Assembly: GCA_916700875.1 (NCBI GenBank)
Contig: CAKAKS010000013.1
Coordinates: forward strand, 7,990,686 to 8,054,685
From: Sebastes aleutianus
Lineage: Eukaryota > Chordata > Actinopteri > Perciformes > Sebastidae
Length of the DNA: 64,000 nt
Direction: 5' to 3'
In this document: positions 55,076 through 64,000 of the stretch, in pieces
Numbering within the stretch: position 1 is the stretch's first letter
How the letters are laid out: each line of letters opens with the position of its first letter
Translations under genes and position numbers: made by a program
Notes under the pieces: generated by a model
Databases searched by the model: none
Seen by the model: the letters and a program-made list of their open reading frames with translations, nothing else
What the model was told of the DNA's origin: nothing

Positions 55076-58000
55076 GTGGACAAAATTGTTGGTACCCTTC
55101 TGTTAAAGAAAGAAAACCCCACAATGGTCACTGAAATAACTTGAAACTGACAAAAGTAATAATAAATACAAATTTACTGAAAATTAACTAATGAAAATCA
55201 GATATTGCTTTTGAATTGTGGTTCAACAGAATCATTTTAAAAAACAAACTAATGAAACTGGCCTGGACAAAAATGATGGTACCCCTAGAAAAGATTGAAA
55301 AAGCAAGTCATTGCACTAGTCTATTGTGAACCCACTTATTGTACTGGTCTATTGTGAACCCACTCATTGGACTGGTCTATTGTGACCTCACTCATTGCAT
55401 GGGATCATTTCACTATTCTTCTTATCATGCAATAAATTATTGTTCATTTGATACGGGGTGTCTCCTGATTGAAATTATGTTTGTCAATTTAAAAGATAAT
55501 TTTGCAAGTCAAGGAAGTCTCAGTTTGTCGTAGTATCATTTAGTTTTGTGTGAAACTGCTCAGTGAACTACATCTCTCGTCTCGCGCAATATACGTCACC
55601 GACCCTAGCTAGCTAGCTACCCTAGCTATGTTCCAGTCACAGATGAACCGTTATCTGACCTGATGTGTTTTATCAGAGACTCCTGGTCTTTTTATCAGCC
55701 AGGAAGAGAAAGAAGGATCAGACCCGTTGGCATCGTAGCTTCAAAGAGACGTCACTACCGCGCTTTTGGTTGTGTCATCTTTCTAATTACGTATTTTCAC
55801 AGTCTGATACTTACTGATAACAAACTGAGACTTTCTTGACTTGAACAATTATCTTTTAAATTGACAAATATCATAATGTGTGATTCATGGAACAATACAA
55901 TCAGGATCTAAAAATATTTGTCTCTCGCTGACTACCGTTAATGTTTTTTTCCGAAATAAGATCCCATGGTGGTCCACCGGAAACGGCGGGACTTCCTCTC
56001 TATTGGAGTTGATAACTTGTACTTCCTTTATTAAACTAGACATTTGTCTTTCCAGGCTCATCTCAGCCAATAGTAGCAACACTTGGCGATGACATCATTT
56101 TGCCATGTCATCTGGTACCTGCGGAAGATGCTACTGACTTGACGTTGGAGTGGACGAGGCCTGACCTGAACCCCAGGTTTGTCCATGTGTGGCGTTCTGG
56201 TCAAGAACTCGTGAGTAAAAAACACAAATCCTTCGAGGGAAGAACATCACTGTTCCTCGACGAGCTGAAGTCTGGAAACATTTCACTGAAACTGTCCAAA
56301 GTGAAAATCGCTGATCAGGGAAGATACAGATGTTTTATTCCAGGACTGGACCGGCAATCTTTTGTTGAACTAGTTGTTGGTAAGTGCATGATATGTATGT
56401 TTGTGGTGCATGTTTTGCTCTTTTTTAAGCCTCCTTGTGTCATTAGATAGCCACCTTTCAGGATGTTCAAATAATCTTAATTTGGCGATGCACTATCTAA
56501 GCGTTCCACTTCCACTGTTTTACATTTTTCCTTTTGCTCTGCATCAGGTGCTGTCTCCTCACCCGTCATAACTTTAGCAGGGATCAATAAGGCCAGCAGT
56601 GGAGTGTTGTTAGACTGCAGGTCTGAAGGCTGGTATCCAGAGCCTGAGGTGTTGTGGCTGGACGGTGAGGGAAACCTCCTCTCTGCTGGACCTCCAGAGA
56701 CAGTCAGAGGTCCTGATGACCTCTATACTGTCAGCAGCAGAGTGACTGTGGAGAAGACACACAGCAACAGCTTCACCTGTAGAGTCCAACAGAAGAACAC
56801 CAACCAGACCAGAGAGACACACATCCAGGTTCCAGGTAGAAATAATATTTTTTTATGATGTGATTTTAGTTTCAGTTTCAAATAGCAGAGGTCCAGTTTT
56901 CTATAAATGTTATTCTGTGTTTTATCATTTCAGATGATTTCTTTAAGCTCCAGTCCAGTTCTGTTCCCGTCATCACTGGTTTAGCTGTTAGTTTGGCTGT
57001 TTGCATCATCATGTTCATCCTGTTGCTTCTCTTTGTTGTGTGGAAATGGAGACTAAACAGAATCAGTAAGTCACACAATTATTAATAAAAGTTATTCTCA
57101 CAGGTTTTATGATGTTGATAGAAAATGTGATGGTATGTTTACTTTTATTTCCAATCAGACAAATTGTTAGATGTTTTATTTTTATAACCCATTTTATACC
57201 TCATTGTAGACTCTAATGTCTCATATGCTGTGATATGAACATGTCTTTTATACTTTAACTCTACTGCCTTTATGTTTTCACACAGAGACAAAGAGAAGCT
57301 GCAGGGATCAAACTGAAAAAGGAGAAAAGAAGAACGGTTCTGAAACTAATAAAAGTGAAGATCAGTGTGTCACTGAAGAAAGAGAGAGAGAGCAGCTCAT
57401 GACACATGAAACGGTGCAAATGGAGGTTCTGAAGGGAAACAAGCAGAAAAAGAGCAAACATGTAAGTAAAGAAACAGGACTTTACTATAAATAATATTTA
57501 ATCTGAGCAAGTTGAGGAACAAACAGGATCTGTGTTTCCAAAAGAACTAAGAAGAGAACAATAGCAGTGATGACTGAGAGCTAACTTTAACTGCTCTTCA
57601 GACGTTCAAGAGAAATGGAACAGAAGAGACACGATTCAGACAAAGAGATGAAGATGTGAGCAAACGTTAGAGGAGATTAAAATAAGAGAAGAAGAGACAT
57701 GAGCCAGAAATGCAAAGAAAACATGTTGTATGGTATGTTATAAAATAAAATCATGTCTTGTATCATGTCTCTGTTCATCATCTCTCCTCTCAGTTTAAGA
57801 AGAAGAGATCTGAGCAGCAGCTCCAGGAGGAAGAGCAGAGGAGGGAGGAAGCTGAGAAGGAGGTTCAGACCCTGAAAGAGGAGCTGGAGACCAAGAAGAA
57901 CGAGGTTCATCTTCTAATATAACACATTGATTTCAGTTTGAAGTCCCATTATATATATCATCTATAGTGTAGATTAAACCTACAGTAGTTTGTGCAGGTT

Positions 58001-61000
58001 ACGACCAGATCCAAATAAACTAATAACTAATTATTCAACGTGTCTCTCATTGTCTCTCTCCACCTTGTCTCTGTCCTTCCAGATAGAAACTAAAGGAGCT
58101 GAGCTGCAGCAGCTCCATGAAGAGAAGAAGAGGAACGAGAACGAGCTGCTGAGCCTGAAGGAAGAGCTGGAGAACAAGAACAAAGAGGTTCATGTCTTCA
58201 TCTTCATCTCTCTATTATTAATACAGAATAAATAGAGACAGAGATAGATCAGGTTGAATGAGTTCTCTCATCTGAGCCTCTAACCTGCAGACAGACTCTC
58301 AACTCAACATTTCTGCTGTTTGAGGAACACTAGATGATCAAAGTGTTTACTGAGATCCACTTGACTGAATATGAAGCTACTTGTTCATATTGTACTCAGT
58401 GTAACTGAACCATCAGGTTGAATCATTACTCTCATGATTTAATGTGGTTCTCATGTGTCTCTTCATGTCCTCCTCCTTCCAGCTGGAGAGAATTCAAAAA
58501 ACCCGTAGCAGCTCTTCCTCTTATTCTTTGGTAAGTGGTCATCATAAAGGTACAATATATACAATACATTTATTTCATATACAGTATTTATATATATATC
58601 AAACATTAAATACAGAGATAATCAGATTGGATTTATAAACAGATAAAACTGTGTAGCCCTGAAAGAGGTTCAGAACTTGTACATTATATACTGTATACTG
58701 AGGGGGAAACATATCTTACATCCCACATGCTGCTGAAATGCAGAATTTATAATAATTTATATAGAGAGCTGAGCTTTCTCACTAGTTATTCAACAGAAAT
58801 CAGATGGTTGGGGTTGATGGGTCATTGTATACTATGTTCAGTTATATGTCTTTATATGATCCAGATTCCCAGTCAGGAAGATCAGCTGAAGAAGAAGTTG
58901 GAGAACCAAAAGAAGGAATCAAACGCCAAAATTAAGGAGGTTTATATCTTTTTTTCAAAATATGTTTTCTTTTTTTGGCTTCTCCATCTAAGTCTAATAT
59001 ATCTATATCTATATATATATTGTCTCTCATCTTTTCTTTCCTCCCAGTTTAAAGAAAAAGAAGCTGAAGTCCAGCAGCTCCAGGATCAGATTCAGAGGAT
59101 GGAGACCAACCTGCAGACCCTGATGGAGTCCAACAACATAGAGGTTCATCTTTCTACCTTAACTTTACTGTAACTAGTGTTTTGTTCTGCAAGTTTGTCA
59201 AGTCTTTTGTAATGACGGTTTTCACGTTTTCTCTTAACCTCTCCATTTGTCTCTAGTTGGACAGAAGCCGAGCCGCTCCAGTCCGCTCTTCCTCCTCTGG
59301 GGTAAGTGGTAGTTTTTATCTCATGTGTTTTTCTGGTCAAACTGTTGAACTGCAGAGTTTCTAACAGGAACAGCTGAGTGATCTCCACTGTACTTAAAAT
59401 GCAAAATTCACACAAATCAGACCATGAGATAAACTTAATATTCATGATTTCATTCCCTGATAAGAGACATGTCTCTCATCTTGTCTCTAATCTCTTTCTT
59501 TTCTCTCTCTTTCAGTTTAAGTGGCAGATTGTCTCCAGACAGAAGATCCAGGATGAGCAGCAGAGGAGACACGAAGCTGAGAACAGAGTTCAGAAACTGG
59601 AGGAGGAGCTGCAGACTAAGAACAGGGAGGTTAGTGTTTGTATTCTCCAATAAATGTTTCTTTTACAAAATTAGAACATTATGGTTTTAAAAACAACAAC
59701 AACATTACTGAGCTTTATATCTGTCTGTAGCATGATTGCATAGAGCAGATTAATAATCAACCAATAATTCATATCAAAATATGTATTTATAATTAATAAC
59801 TCAAAATAATGAATATAAACACATCAATTTTTGTAAAAGGTGAAGGAGAGTGATGAAACTCACCTTCAGATGTCATACACAATTAGTTTTAAAAAGTGTC
59901 AGAATTCAAATGTATATTTAATTATTCAATTTAGGACTCACACATCAAATAACCAAGTTCTTTATAAAATTAAATGTTTATTTGACGAACTACATGACTA
60001 AAGGCAAGGCAAGGCAAGGCAGCTTTATTTGTATAGCACATTTCAGCAACAGGGCAATTCAAAGTGCTTTACAGAAACATTCAAGAACATTGCGACAAAA
60101 TGCAAAAAAACATTAAGAAATAATTAAAACAGTTATAAAAACATAAAAACATTGAAACATTAAAGATTAGAAAATAAAAACAAGCTAAAAACAAAAGCTA
60201 GGATAGAAGCTAAAATAGCATAAAACTCAAAAGAGTAAAAGTTATAGTGCAGTGTCAGATCATTATCTGGTTTAATTAAAGGCAGCAGCAAACAGGAAAG
60301 TTTGAAGCTTTGTTTTAAAATAACTCAGAGTTGGAGCGGTCCTGCAGGGTTCTGGGAGCTTGTTCCAGATATTTGGTGCATAAAAACTGAATGCTGCTTC
60401 TGCATGTTTAGTTGTGACTCTGGGGACACTAAGCAGACCTGATCCAGATGACCTGAGAGGTCTGGATGGCTCATAACACAGCAGAAGATCAGAAATGTAT
60501 TTTGGCCCTAAACCATTTAGTGCTTTGTAAACCAGCAGTAGTATTTTGAAATCAATTCTCTGAGAGACAGGGAGCCGGTGTAGAGACCTCAGAACTGGAC
60601 TGATATGATCCACTATCTTGGTCTTAGTGAGGACTCCAGCAGCAGCGTTCTGAATCAGCTGCAGCTGTCTGATCGAATTTTTAGGAAGACCAGTAAAGAC
60701 GCCGTTACAGTAGTCAAGTCGGCTGAAGATAAATGCATGGACTAGTTTTTCCAAATCCTGCTGAGACATCAGTCCTCTAATTCTTCTTATATTCTTCAGG
60801 TGATAGAAGGCTGTCTTTGTAATTGTCTTAATATGGCTGTTAAAGCTCAGGTCAGAGTCCATGACTACACCAAGGTTTCTGGCTTGGTCCGAGCTTTTTA
60901 ACATCACAGATTGTAGGTGAGCACTAACCTTCAATCTTTCCTTTTTGGCTCCAAAAACTACGACCTCAGTTTTGTCTTTGTTCAGCTGAAGAAAATTCTG

Positions 61001-61951
61001 GCACATCCAATTATTGACTTCTTCAATGCACTCACTCAGTGCTTGTATTGGACTGTAGTCTCCTGGTGATAGAGTTATGTAAATTTGTGTGTCGTCTGCA
61101 TAGTTATGGTAATTTATTTTGTTGTTCTCAAAAATCTGACCCAGTGGGAGCATGTAGATGTTAAACAAAAGAGGCCCCAAGATGGAGCCTTGGGGAACTC
61201 CGCATGTGATTTTGTTCAGCTCAGATTTGCAATTACCTATAGACACAAAGAAGTCCCTGTCTTTTAGGTAGGATTTAAACCAGCTGAGTGCTATGCCAGA
61301 AATACCCACCCAGTTTTCCAGTCGGTCTAGTAATATATTATGGTCAACCGTGTCGAATGCAGCACTGAGATCCAGTAAAACTAAAACCGTAGTTCTACCA
61401 CTGTCTGTGTTCAATCGGATGTCATTGAAGACCTTAACAAGAGCAGTCTCAGTGCTGTGGTTTCGTCGAAAACCTGACTGGAAGACATCAAAAGAGTTGT
61501 TTAGTGCCAGAAAGCTATTTAATTTTTGAAAAACTGTTTTTTCAATTATTTTAGACAATAATTACTAACAGTATATAATTTGATAAATAATAAAACAAAA
61601 GGAAAATAGAATGAATGAATAAAAGTTGTATGAAGGAATACAATGAATAAAAAGTATGTCTTTTAGAGCAGTTAAAGAGCCCAGCGTCTCCAGGACCTCA
61701 TACTGAACATCAGGGTCAAACACTTCTCACATTAAAAGAAACACTAACAGATGAATATATGTTTATTGTGTATCTGTGTCTGATTATAATTTACTAACAG
61801 TTGAAATCAACATCCATCTGTCTGTCTGTTAGCTGGAGAACAAACAACAAGCAGTTAACACACAGTGGAAGAAGACTAATGAAGAGCTGAATGAGACAAA
61901 ACATCAACTGAAGATCAAGAATGAAGAGATCAACCAGCTGAAGGGAGATGT

Positions 61952-61993
<42 letters not shown>

Positions 61994-64000
61994 CTCTCAT
62001 CGTAATGAAGAACAATTAAGATGTTTATTGTCACAAAAACATTTGCAGAAGCAAAAAAGTGGTGAAAGACACATTAGAATACATGTTTCATAATAGAGTC
62101 CAATCTACTTCACACTAGGAGGGTGTAACGATCAGGACCAGAGGACATGCAGGGTCAAGATTGGTGCAATTTGGACAATATTAATAAACTTTGAATAAAC
62201 AAGTGACATCACTCTGAGCTTTAGTTCTCTGCAGACTGAGTCCAGCATGTCATCAGCAGCAGGTCTTTACAGACAGCAGCTCATTGACTGAACTTCACTT
62301 CTGCTGCTGGATGCTGGATAGAATAACGTTACAACCAAACTAGTCTGAGTGGATAGTCTACAGGGACAGCACCACTCTGAACCTGAAACTCAACTAGTGG
62401 ATGTTTCTACCATACTAACTTATAACTTTACCACCAGCTAAATACCTCCACTAATTAAATCCATGTTCTACTTTACAGGTTATGTCAAAGCAAGTGATTA
62501 ATATGTCTATTTAGTAATTAATACATCTGATAAGTTCATCAGTGTTTCTGACCACTAGTAGTCAGACTTGAGTGTGTTTTTACTGGCAAACAAGACTGAA
62601 CTTAACAGGTGTTTCTGAGTAGTCGTGATGTGACTCAACTATATCAGGTGTATTACTGAGGACCAACGAAGAGCAGAGTTGAGTGTTTAGTTCAAGTTGA
62701 AATCACAAATGAGAATTCATCCAGACATTAATGTGAACATTTACTTCATTTCTCCTCTCTCCCAGTTGGACAAACAGATCTGGAATGAGCAGCAGAGACA
62801 AAAGGAAGCTGAGAGAGAACTGAAGCGACGGTTGACCAAGAAAACTGAGGTTCATCTTTTCATTCAAATCATTGTTTCATCTTCTCCATTTGATATTGAT
62901 TTGTTGCTGAGACAAACTGAAATAACTGAAACACGAAGTAGTGAAACAATCAATTTATTCACATTCAATCTAATCTGTGATCAAATATGATAAGTATTAA
63001 ATTGTTTAAAGTTTAAAGTTTTATTTTCAATTACATGTTGAACTCATCAGTTCGGTTGTTCACTGACTGTTACACCTGACAGTCTAAATGTGCTCTGAGT
63101 ATTAAACCTGAGTCAAACCACAACATCCAGCCAATCAGAAACTAGTTCATCAGGATATAATGTGGACTAAATAAAGTACTGAATGAAACTAAATGTCTCT
63201 CTTCATCTCTCTTTACCTCCAGATTGAGAAGAAGCTCCAGGAGGAGAAGACTAAAAGGGAGGAAGCTGAGAAAGAAGTGGAGAACCTAAAGAAAGAGATT
63301 GAGACCAAGGTTAATTTATTACCTAAAACACTGTTTAATCATGTATCTGTGTTTTCATCTCACTTTATTTGAATCATCTTCATAACTGATATTTGTCTGA
63401 AACCACGACAACTGAAACTAAACATGAGAACAAATCTGAGAAACTAAATATCTGAAACTCAAGTGCCACTGAAACACAAATAAGTGAAATAGTAAATCTA
63501 TTTATTCACATTCAATCTAATCTGTGATCACATTTAAAGTTCCTATTTTCTAGTAACATGTTGAATTCATCATTTAAGTCGTTCACTGATTGTTAAACCT
63601 GATATTTACAGTCTAGATGTGCTCAGAGTAAACAGGTTAAACCTGAGACTAACTATGTGCTCATTATCACAACATCCAGCCAATCAGAAACTAGTTCATC
63701 AGGATATAATGTGGACTAAATAAAGTACTGAATGAAACTAAATGTCTCTCTTCATCTCTCTTTACCTCCCAGTGGCAGCAGAAACTCCATGATGAGAAGA
63801 CTAAAAGGGAGGAAGCTGAGAAAAAAGTGGAGAACCTAAAGAAAGAGATGGAGACCAAGGTTCATTTATTAATTAAATCACTGTTTATTCATTTATCTGT
63901 GTTTTCATCTCACTTTCTTTTAATCTTCTTCACAATTTATTGATATTCATCTGAAACCAAAACAATTTAAACTGGAAGATTACAAATTACAATTAATCAC
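53943..64000 (+). CDS. Gene C: butyrophilin-like Ig receptor with coiled-coil rod, 3' end beyond window
   Basis: Sixteen exons seen: 53943-54036, 56056-56379, 56548-56835, 56934-57065, 57286-57461, 57794-57904, 58083-58187, 58483-58530, 58865-58939, 59048-59143, 59257-59301, 59516-59629, 61833-61949, 62766-62849, 63223-63309, 63773-63859. The order is signal peptide (MLHQPNGLSFQSPLRRL ...), V-set identical in protein sequence to gene B, C-like Ig (GVLLDCRSEGWYPEPEVLWL), TM with one extra Ile codon, charged exon, then 11 phase-0 coiled-coil exons. The last two (63223, 63773) are tandem copies of one exon type, related to 33864 of gene A. The lamin-tail exons are expected beyond 64000 but are not seen. 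An L2 LINE sits in the intron after 59629. Confidence 0.75.
55029..55070. repeat. (AT)n run at the border of the Tc1 fragment
   Basis: A perfect TA dinucleotide run ending at the Tc1-like terminus. Tc1 elements insert at TA and often sit in such runs. Confidence 0.95.
55071..55297. mobile_element. Tc1-like transposon 5' end with IR/DR structure
   Basis: The outer direct repeat GTGGACAAAATTGTTGGTAC at 55076 and the inner CTGGACAAAAATGATGGTAC at 55263 form the paired binding sites of an IR/DR-type Tc1 transposon of fish. The sequence between them (AAAGAAAGAAAACCCCACAA ...) is also familiar. The copy is truncated near 55297, before any transposase. Confidence 0.8.
55298..56002. mobile_element. 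Right part of the TAGAGA TIR element in gene C intron 1
   Basis: Matches 39848-40698 of gene B (ATGAACCGTTATCTGACCTG, CAGACCCGTTGGCATC, GATTCATGGA ..., ending CCTCTCTATTGG). The left arm is missing and replaced by the Tc1 fragment. The element was therefore present before the B/C duplication. Confidence 0.65.
56056..57065 (+). CDS. Gene C V-set, C-like Ig and TM exons
   Basis: V-set 56056-56379 (ILPCHLVP, LEWTRPD, DQGRYRCF); C-like 56548-56835, ending THIQVPG instead of THISIL; TM 56934-57065 (GLAVSLAVCIIMFILLLLFV). The first coding exon (53943-54036) is about 2 kb upstream, across an intron filled with a Tc1 fragment and a TIR element remnant. All joins are phase 1. Confidence 0.87.
57286..63859 (+). 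CDS. Gene C cytoplasmic charged exon and coiled-coil exons
   Basis: 57286-57461 ends KGNKQKKSKH; 57794-57904 starts FKKKRSEQQLQEEEQRREEA, and here the full 37-residue version of this exon is kept. The exons at 58083, 58483, 59048, 59257 and 59516 match gene B one for one. From 61833 the exons match the gene A cassettes (LENKQQAV ..., LDKQIWNEQQ ...). Gene C therefore combines the two rod types, B-like first and A-like after the L2 insertion. Confidence 0.7.
59699..60000. other. A/T-rich intron sequence left of the L2 insertion
   Basis: Contains AGAGCAGATTAATAATCAA ... ATTTATAATTAATAA, also present in gene C intron 1 near 54168-54220, so it is a dispersed repeat. No exon corresponding to the gene B exons at 44700 and 44979 is found here; they are missing from this part of gene C. 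Confidence 0.45.
60001..61565 (-). mobile_element. 5'-truncated L2-type LINE in an intron of gene C
   Basis: On the minus strand, a reverse transcriptase frame (61558-60272) is followed by a 3' region and a (GCCTT)n tail at 60001-60021. The tail sequence CTATACAAATAAAGCTGCCT is typical of fish L2 elements. It has no 5' endonuclease part and is oriented against gene C. Confidence 0.85.
60272..61558 (-). CDS. L2-type reverse transcriptase (partial, open 428 codons)
   Basis: Motif A LLDLSAAFDTVDH, motif B GVPQGSILGPLLFNIY and the catalytic YADDTQIY are present in order, preceded by GFRRNHSTETAL and followed by the thumb region (ARNLGVVMDSDLSF, SRLDYCNG) and the conserved C-terminal LPxxxR-type end. 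The frame is uninterrupted from the truncation point to the stop, so insertion is recent. The endonuclease half is missing, so the copy cannot move by itself. Confidence 0.88.
   Translation of the reverse strand: MSKIIEKTVFQKLNSFLALNNSFDVFQSGFRRNHSTETALVKVFNDIRLNTDSGRTTVLVLLDLSAAFDTVDHNILLDRLENWVGISGIALSWFKSYLKDRDFFVSIGNCKSELNKITCGVPQGSILGPLLFNIYMLPLGQIFENNKINYHNYADDTQIYITLSPGDYSPIQALSECIEEVNNWMCQNFLQLNKDKTEVVVFGAKKERLKVSAHLQSVMLKSSDQARNLGVVMDSDLSFNSHIKTITKTAFYHLKNIRRIRGLMSQQDLEKLVHAFIFSRLDYCNGVFTGLPKNSIRQLQLIQNAAAGVLTKTKIVDHISPVLRSLHRLPVSQRIDFKILLLVYKALNGLGPKYISDLLLCYEPSRPLRSSGSGLLSVPRVTTKHAEAAFSFYAPNIWNKLPEPCRTAPTLSYFKTKLQTFLFAAAFN
61951..61991. repeat. (CA)n microsatellite after a gene C coiled-coil exon
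   Basis: Same position relative to the exon as the run at 32079 in gene A, so the CA run predates the copying of this cassette. Confidence 0.95.

Noticed and set aside
60272..61558. The 428-codon reverse transcriptase as a domesticated host gene
   Set aside because: It has a normal L2 3' region and (GCCTT)n tail, lacks the 5' half, and lies antisense in an intron. A young truncated insertion explains it.
1..64000. tRNA, rRNA or known structured ncRNA genes
   Set aside because: No tRNA A/B box pair or rRNA-like sequence was recognised by eye. A tRNAscan-SE/Infernal run would be needed to exclude small ones.

Overview
The window is from a vertebrate nuclear genome, most likely a ray-finned (perciform-like) teleost. 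It has small Ig-domain exons with GT-AG introns, and hAT-, Tc1-, piggyBac-like and L2-type mobile elements, all typical of fish. It is a tandem immune-receptor cluster. No taxon can be fixed by eye.

Layout: (1) 1-3516 +, the 3' end of a butyrophilin-like receptor: a TM exon plus one giant acidic, repeat-built cytoplasmic exon. (2) 7744-12317 -, a nine-exon Fc-receptor-like (FCRL-like) gene with two Ig domains, a TM and an ITIM tail (396 aa predicted). (3) 12.5-23.4 kb, mostly mobile elements: a LINE relic, a 2.6-kb fold-back element, a hAT deletion derivative with an 8-bp target duplication, and a 38-bp minisatellite of about 39 copies. (4) Gene A 23422-36089 +, gene B 39304-47260 + and gene C 53943 to beyond 64000 +: three paralogues with signal peptide, V-set Ig, butyrophilin-type C-like Ig, TM, a basic/acidic juxtamembrane exon, 10 or more short phase-0 coiled-coil exons, and (in A and B, expected beyond the window in C) three C-terminal exons. 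(5) 48796-50360 -, a second FCRL-like gene that has lost the ITIM exons and has an arginine in its TM segment, so it looks like the activating partner of gene 2.

The main discovery is the C-terminus of genes A and B. By my reading it is a lamin tail domain (the Ig-fold of nuclear lamins), and its intron positions match those I recall for LMNA exons 7/8 and 8/9, including an exon of exactly 108 nt in gene A. The predicted order (Ig-V, Ig-C, TM, coiled coil, lamin tail) is one I do not know from any described protein. It would put a lamin-type domain on the cytoplasmic end of a cell-surface immune-type receptor. The rod-like part is expanding: a two-exon coiled-coil cassette of about 2 kb is tandemly triplicated in gene A, and every cytoplasmic cassette exon is a multiple of three.

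The butyrophilin-like gene and the FCRL-like gene occur twice as a tail-to-tail (convergent) pair (gene 0/FCRL-1 and gene B/FCRL-2), which suggests block duplication. All exon models are read by eye from splice signals, reading frame and paralogue comparison; no transcript evidence was available.
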